From the NCBI GenBank assembly GCA_031374115.1, contig JANMNO010000016.1, positions 26,449 to 90,448 of the forward strand: 64,000 nt of DNA, given 5' to 3'. The translations under genes were made by a program, and so were the position numbers. Every line of letters starts with the position of its first letter. Within the stretch, counting starts at the first letter, position 1. This stretch comes from JAKFWF01 sp031374115. GTDB taxonomy: Bacteria; Pseudomonadota; Alphaproteobacteria; Rhizobiales; Hyphomicrobiaceae. The notes beneath the pieces were generated by a model that did no database searches, was not told the DNA's origin, and saw nothing but the letters and a program-made list of their open reading frames with translations. Shown here one piece after another: positions 1-8,101 of this stretch.

Positions 1-12
1 CAACTCGCTTTG

Positions 13-633
13 TTACGAGGCAATGCGACGTGAAGGAATCAATTTCAAGGCGGCGCCGCTGATTGCGGCCAGCGCCATTGCGCCAAAAAACATTACGTTC
101 TTGGCCGGCCAATCGGTAAAGCGTTCAACTAGGAACCGCTTCATCTGGCCGTCGACCAGAAATCCGATCATCAACACGATCATCCCAACAAGCTGTGCAA
201 GCGCAACAAAACGCGCCATCGTCAACATCGTTTCATCATGACCACCAGCGTTCGACGATTTTGACAGTATGTTCGAGATCGCGAGGCATAACCCGCCGAC
301 GGCGACCAACCCTACGACATGCGCGGGCCATTCTTTCCAGCTGAGAACTCCGGTCCCGTACGTTACGAATATAACGAGCGCCGCCCAGGTCCATACGAGC
401 CCCATCGAGCGTGCGCTTTTCGCAGCTAACGTTGCGCGTGGTTCACCCGCCGCTGCAGACGCTGTCAACTCCCGGATCGCCATCAAGGCGAAAAGAATGT
501 TCGTACCGGCTGCGATCGCCAAATGGGCATAGGCCATAGTGACATCACCCGGCCTCGCGGCAGCACTGATCACGAGGACCGCAACGCTCACCCCAATTGC
601 CAGTATCCAAGCGACCATGGAGACATGTCCCAT
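13..633 (-). CDS. Hypothetical inner-membrane protein, six predicted TM segments
   Basis: This 206-residue protein is almost entirely hydrophobic. I see six likely membrane helices, at roughly residues 7-25, 33-56, 79-98, 105-123, 141-162 and 178-198, separated by short charged loops; there is no extracytoplasmic domain. The start is the ATG at 631-633 and the stop is the TAA at 13-15, so the gene is complete. I recognise no family motif and no catalytic residues. It stands alone: its 5' neighbour, the epimerase, runs in the same direction 49 bases away without a shared operon logic. Function is unknown; a small transporter-like or structural membrane protein is only a guess. Confidence 0.6.
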   Translation of the reverse strand: MGHVSMVAWILAIGVSVAVLVISAAARPGDVTMAYAHLAIAAGTNILFALMAIRELTASAAAGEPRATLAAKSARSMGLVWTWAALVIFVTYGTGVLSWKEWPAHVVGLVAVGGLCLAISNILSKSSNAGGHDETMLTMARFVALAQLVGMIVLMIGFLVDGQMKRFLVERFTDWPAKNVMFFGAMALAAISGAALKLIPSRRIAS

Positions 634-682
634 TTCTCGTTTCCAACCGCGCAGTCAACTACCGCAAGTTGGTAAACAATCA

Positions 683-1687
683 CTAACACTTTTCGTATGC
701 GCGATACCACGAGACAAACTTAGCCAGTCCGTCCTCGATCGGCGTCGACGGGCTGAAACCGGTATCGCGCATCAGTGCATCGACGTTGGCGAATGTCGTG
801 TGGACATCGCCCTCCTGCATCGGCAGCATGCGCGTACGGGCCGCAACACCCAGCAATCGCTCCAGGATGGCGATCATGTCGAGCAACTCGACGGGCTTGT
901 TGTTGCCGATATTGTAGATGCGAAACGGGGCGGTCGATGTTGCCGGCGTCAGCGTTGAAGCTGCAGCCGTGCCTCGCGCCGGTCGATCGAGTGTCTTGAT
1001 GATGCCGGCGACGATATCGTCGATATAGGTAAAATCGCGCGCATGCTGGCCATTGTTGAAAACGTCGATGGTGTCGCCCGCAAGCATCGCCTTGGTGAAC
1101 TTGAAATAGGCCATATCAGGCCGGCCCCAAGGTCCGTAGACCGTGAAGAAGCGCAGACCGGTGACAGGCAACTGGTATAGGTGCGCATACGTGTGCGCCA
1201 TCAACTCGTTCGAGCGCTTGGTTGCCGCATAGAGGCTGACCGGATGGTCGGTACTTGAGTGATCCTCGGCAAACGGAACGGCGGCGTTCGCGCCGTAAAC
1301 CGAGCTCGATGAGGCATACACCAAATGTTGCACGCGCAGGTGCCGGCAGCCTTCGAGGATCGACAGGAAGCCGGCGAGGTTGCTGTCGATGTAGGCTGCC
1401 GGATTATCGATCGAGTAGCGCACTCCCGCCTGCGCACCCAGATGGACGACGCGATCCGGCCGAACGCCTGAAAACAGCGTTTGCATCGCAGCACGATCGG
1501 CAAAATCGCCCAGCACGAAACGAAAGCCTGGTTGGCCTTCGAGCATGGCCAGCCGTGCTTCCTTCAACTTCACGTCGTAATAGGCGTTGAGGTTGTCGAC
1601 GCCGACGACCGTCTCACCGCGCGCAAGCAGCGCCTGGGCGGTGTGAAAGCCGACGAAACCGGCGGCACCTGTCACAAGAATCGTCAT
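683..1687 (-). CDS. NAD-dependent nucleotide-sugar epimerase (UDP-glucuronate 4-epimerase type)
   Basis: A 334-residue extended short-chain dehydrogenase. The Rossmann motif TGAAGFVG lies at residues 6-13, the active-site SSSSVYG at 126-132 and the catalytic pair YAATK at Tyr153/Lys157. Length and layout fit UDP-glucuronate 4-epimerases, which supply UDP-galacturonate for surface polysaccharides; the exact sugar cannot be read from sequence. A longer open frame extends upstream, but the ATG at 1685-1687 places the first beta strand directly at the N-terminus, as usual for the family. It starts 5 bases after the stop of the 2-hydroxyacid dehydrogenase gene and is probably co-transcribed with it. 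Confidence 0.88.
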   Translation of the reverse strand: MTILVTGAAGFVGFHTAQALLARGETVVGVDNLNAYYDVKLKEARLAMLEGQPGFRFVLGDFADRAAMQTLFSGVRPDRVVHLGAQAGVRYSIDNPAAYIDSNLAGFLSILEGCRHLRVQHLVYASSSSVYGANAAVPFAEDHSSTDHPVSLYAATKRSNELMAHTYAHLYQLPVTGLRFFTVYGPWGRPDMAYFKFTKAMLAGDTIDVFNNGQHARDFTYIDDIVAGIIKTLDRPARGTAAASTLTPATSTAPFRIYNIGNNKPVELLDMIAILERLLGVAARTRMLPMQEGDVHTTFANVDALMRDTGFSPSTPIEDGLAKFVSWYRAYEKC

Positions 1688-1691
1688 GTAC

Positions 1692-2645
1692 TCACAAACC
1701 GATCTGATGGATCGGCTTGCCCGCAAGCCAAGCTTCGATCGCAGCCACCGTTCCGCCATAGAACATCCGGTAGGTCTCTTCGGTCACATATCCCAGGTGC
1801 GGCGTCAGAAGTGCGCGCGGCTCCTTGCGCAACGGATGCTCCCACGGCAACGGCTCTTCCTCATAAACGTCGAGGGCCGCTGCCGCGATGCGATTTTGCC
1901 GCAACGCCGCGAGCAGTGCTTCGCCGTCGATGATCGGCCCGCGCGACGTGTTGATGATCGCAGCGGTTGGCTTCATCGCGCCCAGCTCAGCTGCGCCGAC
2001 GATGCCGCGCGTGCGATCCGAAAGCACCGAGTGGATCGAAATGAAGTCCGAACGCCGAAACAGTTCGTCCTTGGCAACGAGAGTCGCACCAGCAGCCGTC
2101 GCCTTCTGCGCCGTCAGATTTTGGCTCCAGGCGATCACCGTCATCCCAAACGCACGGGCATACGCCGCCATTTGGCCGCCGAGTTTGCCAACGCCAAGGA
2201 TACCGAGCGTCTTGCCTTTGAGGTCTTGCCCCACGGTCGTCTGCCACGCGCCTGTGCGCATCGCCTGTGCCTCGAACGGAATATGACGGGCGATCGACAG
2301 CATCAAGCCGAATGCAAGTTCGGCCGTCGCGTGCCCACCGCTTGGAGTGCCACACACGATCACGCCGTGCGCGGTCGCAGCGCCCACATCGATCGACGCA
2401 TTGCGCAGACCCGTTGTCACGCACAACTTCAACTTCGGCAGCCGGCGGAAAAGTTGCGCTGGAAACGGCGTGCGCTCGCGCATAAGGCAGACGATCTCAA
2501 ACCCGGCAAGCGCGGCGGCCGTTTCGTCCTGGTTTGCAAGAGGATGGCGGAACACCTGGAGCCGGTGCTCCTTGGCCAGACCAGACCAATCGGCCATCGC
2601 CAGCGCTACGCCCTGATAATCGTCGAGTATCGCAATGGAAGCCAT
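1692..2645 (-). CDS. D-2-hydroxyacid dehydrogenase family protein
   Basis: A 317-residue cytoplasmic NAD(P)-dependent oxidoreductase of the phosphoglycerate/D-lactate dehydrogenase family. The coenzyme motif LGILGVGKLGG sits mid-protein, followed by the family catalytic residues: Arg in NTSRGPIIDGEAL, Glu in DVYEEEPLP and His in LTPHLGYVTEE. The open frame extends 102 codons upstream, but the ATG at 2643-2645 gives the normal family N-terminus. The gene is divergent from the zinc metallopeptidase across a 108-base gap that contains a perfect 20-bp tandem duplication. Substrate is unknown; a 2-hydroxy/2-keto acid is certain only at family level. Confidence 0.88.
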   Translation of the reverse strand: MASIAILDDYQGVALAMADWSGLAKEHRLQVFRHPLANQDETAAALAGFEIVCLMRERTPFPAQLFRRLPKLKLCVTTGLRNASIDVGAATAHGVIVCGTPSGGHATAELAFGLMLSIARHIPFEAQAMRTGAWQTTVGQDLKGKTLGILGVGKLGGQMAAYARAFGMTVIAWSQNLTAQKATAAGATLVAKDELFRRSDFISIHSVLSDRTRGIVGAAELGAMKPTAAIINTSRGPIIDGEALLAALRQNRIAAAALDVYEEEPLPWEHPLRKEPRALLTPHLGYVTEETYRMFYGGTVAAIEAWLAGKPIHQIGL

Positions 2646-2685
2646 GTTGCGGCCTTGTCCTGGTCGTTGGCAGATTTCATTCCTA

Positions 2686-2725
2686 TACTCGCAATATGCC
2701 GCGATTACTCGCAATATGCCGCGAT
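2686..2725. repeat. Perfect tandem duplication of a 20-bp unit in a divergent promoter region
   Basis: The unit TACTCGCAATATGCCGCGAT occurs twice head to tail (2686-2705 and 2706-2725) with no mismatch. It lies between the divergent starts at 2645 and 2754. Twenty bases is about two helical turns, so two proteins bound to the copies would face the same side of the DNA. It could equally be a replication-slippage duplication. Confidence 0.9.
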
Positions 2726-2753
2726 CAGCGTCGCGGCAATACAAGGATGTTGC

Positions 2754-3440
2754 ATGGCTATCGGTTTGATCGCGCTCGTCGTGATCGTCGCCCTGGCATT
2801 CCTGCCCGGAATGTGGATCAAGGGCGTGCTCTCGCGTCATGCAACCGAGCGTGCAGACTTCCCTGGCACCGGCGGCGAGTTGGCGCGTCACTTGCTCGAT
2901 GAAATGAAGCTCGCTCACGTCAAGGTCGAGGAAACGAAGCTCGGCGATCATTACGATCCGCTGGAAAAGGCCGTGCGCCTTTCACCGGACCATATGCGCA
3001 AGAAGTCGCTATCGGCGATTGTCGTCGCTGCGCACGAAGTGGGGCACGCGATGCAGGACGCCACCGGCTATGCGCCGCTGAAGGCGCGCACCAAGCTCGC
3101 CAATCAAGCACGTAAGGTCGAAATGCTCGGCTCGATCATCATGCTACTATCACCAGTGATGCTGTTGTTGATGAAGGCGCCAGCGGCCGTGCTCATGGAG
3201 TTGGGGCTCGGCATGCTGGTGCTGTCATTCGGCGTGTTGATGCACGCGGTCACTCTTCCGGTTGAGTTCGATGCGAGCTTTCGGCGCGCGTTGCCGGTAC
3301 TGAAGGCCGGTCATTATATCGCCGACAAGGATATGAGTTCGGCGCGTCAGATTTTGCGCGCGGCCGCTTTTACGTACGTCGCGGCCGCTGCAATGAGCCT
3401 TCTCAACGTTGCACGCTGGCTTCGCGTGCTGCGAATTTAA
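2754..3440 (+). CDS. Zinc metallopeptidase, YugP-like, membrane-anchored
   Basis: A 228-residue protein beginning with a hydrophobic segment (residues 2-18). The gluzincin motif HEVGH lies at residues 94-98, embedded in AAHEVGHAMQDA. Two more hydrophobic segments follow around residues 117-155 and a final one near 205-220. This order, with HExxH between membrane segments, matches the YugP family of membrane zinc peptidases, whose substrates are mostly unknown. The ATG at 2754 was chosen because it opens directly into the first hydrophobic segment; the upstream open frame is not protein-like. The gene is monocistronic and ends at a 12-bp inverted repeat facing the PRC-barrel gene. Confidence 0.85.
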   Translation: MAIGLIALVVIVALAFLPGMWIKGVLSRHATERADFPGTGGELARHLLDEMKLAHVKVEETKLGDHYDPLEKAVRLSPDHMRKKSLSAIVVAAHEVGHAMQDATGYAPLKARTKLANQARKVEMLGSIIMLLSPVMLLLMKAPAAVLMELGLGMLVLSFGVLMHAVTLPVEFDASFRRALPVLKAGHYIADKDMSSARQILRAAAFTYVAAAAMSLLNVARWLRVLRI

Positions 3441-3452
3441 CGCTCCCACAAT

Positions 3453-3490
3453 CTATGCGGGCGGAGCCTGCATAGGCACCGCCCGCATAG
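3453..3490. terminator. Inverted repeat between convergent genes (terminator-like, no T run)
   Basis: CTATGCGGGCGG (3453-3464) and CCGCCCGCATAG (3479-3490) form a perfect 12-bp stem with a 14-base loop. It sits between the 3' ends of the metallopeptidase (+) and PRC-barrel (-) genes, where a shared terminator is expected. No T tract follows on either strand, so intrinsic termination is uncertain. Confidence 0.6.
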
Positions 3491-3509
3491 GAGGCAACGG
3501 ACCTCAACT

Positions 3510-3866
3510 TCACCAATAGGTCGGCACGTTGTAGTGCTGATGCACACGGCTTTCCCACGCGCGATCGCTCCACGCAGCGATGCCGGTCGCTGGCGCCGAG
3601 TTGAGCTGGTCCGCCGTGATACCTGTGACGTAGCCTTCCAGACTGGTGTCGTACTTCAACGCATTCCATGGCACGGGATGATAGTCCTGTCCCATGCCGA
3701 GGAACCCACCAAAGCTCATCACCGCATAGGCCACGCGGCCCGATTGCCGGTCGATCATTAGATGGTTGATCTCGCCAACCTTTTCGCGATTGGTCGAGGC
3801 ATACACGTTGGTGCCTTCCACTTGCTCGCTCGAAATCAAATTGCCATAGGGAGATTGGCTCGCCAT
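3510..3866 (-). CDS. PRC-barrel domain protein
   Basis: A 118-residue small cytoplasmic protein. The segment around residues 10-95 has the PRC-barrel look: a beta-rich start, then VGEINHLMIDRQSGRVAYAV, which is the typical signature strand pair of stand-alone PRC barrels, then a Gly-rich turn FGGFLGMG and a Pro-Val-Pro-Trp core (HPVPWNALKYD). No other domain is fused. The start ATG at 3864-3866 is preceded by a GGAGGA ribosome-binding site (minus strand). Such proteins are common in alphaproteobacteria, often stress-induced, with no defined biochemical role. It is not obviously in an operon. Confidence 0.85.
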   Translation of the reverse strand: MASQSPYGNLISSEQVEGTNVYASTNREKVGEINHLMIDRQSGRVAYAVMSFGGFLGMGQDYHPVPWNALKYDTSLEGYVTGITADQLNSAPATGIAAWSDRAWESRVHQHYNVPTYW

Positions 3867-4003
3867 CGGATTCTCCTCCTGATTGTAAATGACTAATTCG
3901 GGATCGGCCCGGCTGCTTCATCAGCATCTCAGAAGGCCGGCACCACTATCCCGATAATCCATCAACGCCCGAGTGCGAGGAGCAGTTCCGAAGAAACGAG
4001 CGG

Positions 4004-5161
4004 TCAACCTCTTGCGTAATCGGCGAGCCTCTGCATGAAGCCCATGCACTTCTCGAGTTCGGCCACCTCGAGCCACTCGTTGGCGGTATGTGCCTGGGCG
4101 ATATCGCCGGGACCGCAGACGACAGCGGGCACGCCGCCCATTTGGAACAACCCGGCTTCGGTGCCGTAGGGCACGGCGAACGTTTCGTTTTGACCGGCAA
4201 GCTTCTGGCACAGCGTGACGACTTCCGATCCAGCCTCGGCACCGAACGGCGGCACGTTGCCGGTCTGGCGCACGACGATATCTGCTTCGGGCGCGATCGT
4301 TTTCATCTCGGCAACAAGCTGAGCCGCGGCAGACTTGATGCGCGTCTCCCACGCTGCCAGATCGAGCCCTGGCATGGCTCGTATTTCCCATCCGATCCAG
4401 CATGACCCAGGCACAATGTTGCTGGAGGTGCCGCCGTGCACCTGCGTGACGGTCAACGTATGCCAGGGTGGATCAAAACGTGAATTCTGCGGTAGCGCCT
4501 TGATATCGGCTGCCATCTTGTGCAGCTCGACCAGCAATTGGGTGGCGTAGGTCACTGCGTTGACACCTAGCGGCGCCTTGCTCGAATGTACGGGATGGCC
4601 GGTCAGTTCGATGCGATAGCGCGCGCCACCCTTATGCGCATCGACGACCGTCATGTTTGTGGGTTCGCCGACGAAAATGAGCCGCGGCTTGGCGAGTCGT
4701 GTACCGAATTCAGCGATCATCGGGCGAACACCGGTGCAGCCCACCTCCTCGTCGTATGAAAAAACGATGTGGATCGGCATCGCCAGTTTGTGTTTGTTGA
4801 ACATCGGCACCGCCGCTAGCACGCACGCCAGATACCCTTTCATGTCGCAAGTGCCGCGGCCGTACAGCTTGCTATCCAACTCGACCATCGTGAACGGATC
4901 GCGATCCCAGGCTTGATCGGCGACCGGCACGACGTCCATGTGGCCCGACAAGCCGATGCCGGGAACATCGGCCGGGCCGATCGTCGCAAACAAGCTGGTA
5001 TGAATACCATTTGGATCCGGCACCATATGGCATTCAACGTTATGGTCGATCAAGTAATCTCGGATGAACTCCGTCATCGGAATATTCGTTTTCACACTCG
5101 TCGTATCGAACGCGACCAGGCGGCCAAGCATTTCTTTGGCGGTAAAAGATTGCGGTGTCAT
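4004..5161 (-). CDS. argE: Acetylornithine deacetylase (M20 family)
   Basis: A 385-residue M20 metallo-hydrolase expected to convert N2-acetylornithine to ornithine and acetate in arginine synthesis. Metal-site and catalytic motifs appear in order: GHMDVVP, YGRGTCDMKGYLA, SYDEEVGCTG, a FVGEPT segment, and a C-terminal His in DIAQAHTANEWLEV. The dimerisation lid lies in the middle (around the segment ending HSSKAPLGVNA). Length fits ArgE. Related M20 enzymes such as succinyl-diaminopimelate desuccinylase or other N-acyl amino acid deacylases cannot be excluded. The start ATG is at 5159-5161, 9 bases from the ApaG stop, so the two may be co-transcribed. Confidence 0.85.
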   Translation of the reverse strand: MTPQSFTAKEMLGRLVAFDTTSVKTNIPMTEFIRDYLIDHNVECHMVPDPNGIHTSLFATIGPADVPGIGLSGHMDVVPVADQAWDRDPFTMVELDSKLYGRGTCDMKGYLACVLAAVPMFNKHKLAMPIHIVFSYDEEVGCTGVRPMIAEFGTRLAKPRLIFVGEPTNMTVVDAHKGGARYRIELTGHPVHSSKAPLGVNAVTYATQLLVELHKMAADIKALPQNSRFDPPWHTLTVTQVHGGTSSNIVPGSCWIGWEIRAMPGLDLAAWETRIKSAAAQLVAEMKTIAPEADIVVRQTGNVPPFGAEAGSEVVTLCQKLAGQNETFAVPYGTEAGLFQMGGVPAVVCGPGDIAQAHTANEWLEVAELEKCMGFMQRLADYARG

Positions 5162-5170
5162 GATCAGCTT

Positions 5171-5563
5171 TCAGTTCAGGCGGCGCTGGCCGAAGGGGCT
5201 ATCGAGCGAGAATGCAGGTATCGCGATGTCGAACAACTTGCCGGTTTGATCGGCCATCTGGTAGCTACCGACCATGATGCCGGACGGCGTACGGAGCGGA
5301 CATCCAGATGTGTAACGGAAACTCTCGCCCGCGGCGATTTGTGGCGTTTGCCCGATCACGCCTGGTCCGCGCACTTCCTCGCGGTGACCGCGCGTATCCG
5401 TAATTTGCCAAACGCGGCTGCGCAGATGCATCGTTTCCTTGCCCTCGTTGAAGATCTCGACCGTGTAGGTCCAGAAATAATAGTTCTCCTCCGGCGTCGA
5501 CTGTTCGGATTTGAATTCGGGACTGACGCGAACGCGAATGCCGCGGGTGACTGATTCATACAT
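5171..5563 (-). CDS. apaG: ApaG family protein (Co2+/Mg2+ efflux-associated)
   Basis: A 130-residue single-domain protein with the all-beta, fibronectin-III-like ApaG fold. Visible signatures are the start YESVTRGIRVRVSP, the strand YYFWTYTVEIFNEG, RSRVWQITDTRGHREEV and PGVIGQTPQIAAGESFRYTSGC, and the terminal segment MVGSYQM. The ORF continues 27 codons upstream, but the ATG at 5561-5563 matches the family length of about 125-130 residues. ApaG is linked to cation resistance and the Ap4A locus in enterobacteria, with the biochemical role unclear. It precedes argE by 9 bases on the same strand. Confidence 0.9.
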   Translation of the reverse strand: MYESVTRGIRVRVSPEFKSEQSTPEENYYFWTYTVEIFNEGKETMHLRSRVWQITDTRGHREEVRGPGVIGQTPQIAAGESFRYTSGCPLRTPSGIMVGSYQMADQTGKLFDIAIPAFSLDSPFGQRRLN

Positions 5564-5715
5564 ATGAGGGCTCTTCAACAGACACTCGGCAGCCGGATGG
5601 AGTTCGCGATGTGACAACTGTATGACACAACTCGTTTCGGTCAAGTGTGATCGCTATTTGCCGGGGCGCCAGAGCACCATCTATTCTCAGTCCCGCGAGT
5701 GGAGATCCATCAGCC

Positions 5716-6894
5716 TCAATAGCTGCGCGGCAGCCCGAGCACGTGCTGCGCGACGTAGGCGAGGACCATGTTCGTCGAGATCGGCGCAGTTTGATAAAGC
5801 CTTGTCTCGCGCCATTTGCGCTCGATGCCATATTCGCGTGCATAGGCGAAGCCGCCGAACGTCTGCATGCAGGCTTCGGCTGCTTTCCAGGCAGCGTCGG
5901 CGGCGAGCATCTTACCCATGTTGGCATCCGCCCCGCAGTCTCGACCGGCTTCGAATAGCGCCGCAGCCTTAGCCACCATCAGATCGGCCGCGAGATAGTC
6001 AGCATAGGCTCGAGCGATCGGGAACTGCACGCCTTGATTTTGCCCGATCGGCCGGCCGAACACGATGCGCTCCTTGGCATAATCGGTCGCGCGCCGCGTG
6101 AAGTAGCGCGCATCGCCCAGGCACTCTGCCGCGATCAGGATGCGCTCGGCATTCATACTGTCGACGATGTACTTGAAACCTTGGCCCTCGACCCCGATCA
6201 AATTCTCCGAGGGAACCTCGAGATTGTCGATGAAGACCTCGCAGGTGTTGTGATTGATCATCGCGTCGATCTTCTTCATCTCGATCCCGCGGCCCTTGGC
6301 CTCGCGCAGATCGACGATGAAGACCGACAGTCCATCCGAGCGTTTGCGCACCTGATCGACGGGCGTCGTCCGCGCCAGCAGCAACATCAGGTCCGAGTGC
6401 ATGACGCGGCTGGTCCACACTTTCTGACCGTTGACGATGTAGCGGTCGTTGCCTTTCTTCTCGGCGCGCGTCTTGAGCTGGGTCGTATCGCTGCCGGTGG
6501 TCGGCTCGGTGACGCCAAACGCCTGCAAGCGGAGTGAACCATCGGCGATGCCGGGCAGGTATTTGTTCTTTTGACCGGCGCTGCCGTGCTTCAACACCGT
6601 GCCCATCGTGTACATCTGCGCGTGGCAAGCGGCAGCGTTACAACCCTCGGCATGGATGGTCTCCAGGATCGCCACTGCAGCACTTAGCGGCAACCCGGCG
6701 CCGCCAAACTCCTCCAGGATCAAGGCGCCGAGATAGCCGGCCTCGGTCAATGCGTCGACGAACGCGCTCGGGTACGCATCCTCGTGATCGAGCTTCAGCC
6801 AGTAGGCATTGCGGAAGCCGTCACAAACCCGCTTCACGCCATCGCGGATTTCTGTCCATTGGGATTCGAGCGGCATCGTCAGGGGTGAGGACAT
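5716..6894 (-). CDS. Acyl-CoA dehydrogenase family protein
   Basis: A 392-residue flavoprotein that desaturates acyl-CoA at the alpha-beta bond and passes electrons to ETF. The N-terminal helical domain is followed by the FAD-site segment QAFGVTEPTTGSDTTQLKT, the middle beta-domain motif WTSRVMHSD, and the C-terminal helical domain with FGRPIGQNQGVQFPIA and the signature QTFGGFAYAREYGIERKWRE. Full family length. Chain-length or branched substrate preference cannot be decided. It begins at ATG 6892-6894 and is not tightly coupled to a CoA-ligase or hydratase gene here. Confidence 0.9.
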   Translation of the reverse strand: MSSPLTMPLESQWTEIRDGVKRVCDGFRNAYWLKLDHEDAYPSAFVDALTEAGYLGALILEEFGGAGLPLSAAVAILETIHAEGCNAAACHAQMYTMGTVLKHGSAGQKNKYLPGIADGSLRLQAFGVTEPTTGSDTTQLKTRAEKKGNDRYIVNGQKVWTSRVMHSDLMLLLARTTPVDQVRKRSDGLSVFIVDLREAKGRGIEMKKIDAMINHNTCEVFIDNLEVPSENLIGVEGQGFKYIVDSMNAERILIAAECLGDARYFTRRATDYAKERIVFGRPIGQNQGVQFPIARAYADYLAADLMVAKAAALFEAGRDCGADANMGKMLAADAAWKAAEACMQTFGGFAYAREYGIERKWRETRLYQTAPISTNMVLAYVAQHVLGLPRSY

Positions 6895-7011
6895 GAGGCA
6901 GGCTCGCGAAGTGTGGGACTGTTACACTGCAGCCTTATCGCGACCGCATGGCTTGGTCCACCGTTGGCTGCGCAGTTCTGCCCGGCGCGATAGACGACGG
7001 CACAGGCTATC

Positions 7012-7917
7012 CTATTGAGCCAGGACGCGCCCGGTTTCCCATCCGATCAGCGCTTTTTTGCGTGTCAGGCCCCAGTGATAACCGCCCAAGCTGCCATCGC
7101 CGCGCAGTACCCGATGACATGGCACCACGAACGAGATCGGGTTGCGGCCGACCGCCGAGCCGACCGCGCGTGACGCACCGGGCTTGCCCACGTAGCGCGC
7201 AATATCGGCATAACTGACCGCGCGCCCCATCGGGATTTTCAAGAGCGCTTCCCATACCCGCACCTCGAAGTCCGTGCCGATCAGCACCAAACGCACCGGT
7301 TGCTCCCGCTGCCAAAGCGCGGCATCGAAGATGCGCTGCACGTGTGGCGCCGTTTGTCTTGGATCCTCGACGTAGACGGCACCCGGCCAGCGCCCGGTCA
7401 TGTCTGCGAGGGCTTCGGCGTGCGTCTGGTTCTTGTCCTCGTTGACGAATGCGAGGCCGGCGACGCCGCGATCCGTTGCCAGCACCAGCACCTCACCAAA
7501 GGGCGAGAAATGAAAGCCGTAGACTATGCGCAGCCCTTCGCCGCGCCGCTTGAAGTCGCCCGGCGTCATTGCCTCGTGGTCAACGAACAGATCATGCAGC
7601 CGGCTGGTGCCGGATAGCCCGACTTCGTGCGCCGCATCGAGCACGCTTGCCGAACGGCCGAGCAGCGAACGCGCATGATCGACTGTGATTGCTTGCACGA
7701 ACTCCTTCGGCGACAGACCGCACCAGCGCTTGAACAGCTTCTGGCAATGCGCCGGCGACAGGCCGACGTGGCGGGCAAGTTCATCGAGATCGGGTTGATC
7801 GGTCCAATTCTCGGACAGAAAGCGAATTGCCCGGCGCACCAGATCATAATCGCGCGTGGTCGTGTCGGGGAGCGGTCGAGTAGGCTCAATGATTTGAAGT
7901 GAGAGATTGTTCAGCAT
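7012..7917 (-). CDS. ada: Ada-like protein: AraC-type HTH plus O6-alkylguanine-DNA alkyltransferase
   Basis: A 301-residue two-domain protein. Residues about 24-125 form an AraC-type helix-turn-helix domain (ELARHVGLSPAHCQKLFKRW). Residues about 130-300 form an MGMT domain with the alkyl-acceptor motif PCHRVLRG, where Cys267 takes the alkyl group from O6-methylguanine. The zinc-binding methylphosphotriester domain of E. coli Ada, with its Cys38 methyl-acceptor switch, is absent, so any activation of transcription must be triggered differently. The ATG at 7915-7917 was preferred over upstream starts because the long N-terminal extension is low in conservation-like features. Divergent from the caspase-like gene. 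Confidence 0.88.
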   Translation of the reverse strand: MLNNLSLQIIEPTRPLPDTTTRDYDLVRRAIRFLSENWTDQPDLDELARHVGLSPAHCQKLFKRWCGLSPKEFVQAITVDHARSLLGRSASVLDAAHEVGLSGTSRLHDLFVDHEAMTPGDFKRRGEGLRIVYGFHFSPFGEVLVLATDRGVAGLAFVNEDKNQTHAEALADMTGRWPGAVYVEDPRQTAPHVQRIFDAALWQREQPVRLVLIGTDFEVRVWEALLKIPMGRAVSYADIARYVGKPGASRAVGSAVGRNPISFVVPCHRVLRGDGSLGGYHWGLTRKKALIGWETGRVLAQ

Positions 7918-8101
7918 GCCGGTTCCACCTGGTTCGTTGCGAGGTTGAGCAACGTTTATCGCAAGCGTGCTGCCGCCGGCGACCCGTTTCTTGCGGGCGG
8001 TGTGCTGCAAGTTTACGCTCGTCTCAAATTTGCTCCAATAAATATCGTCCAACTACGAACCGCTGAACTGTTTCAACGGTGTAACTCATTTGGGGGTGGT
8101 C

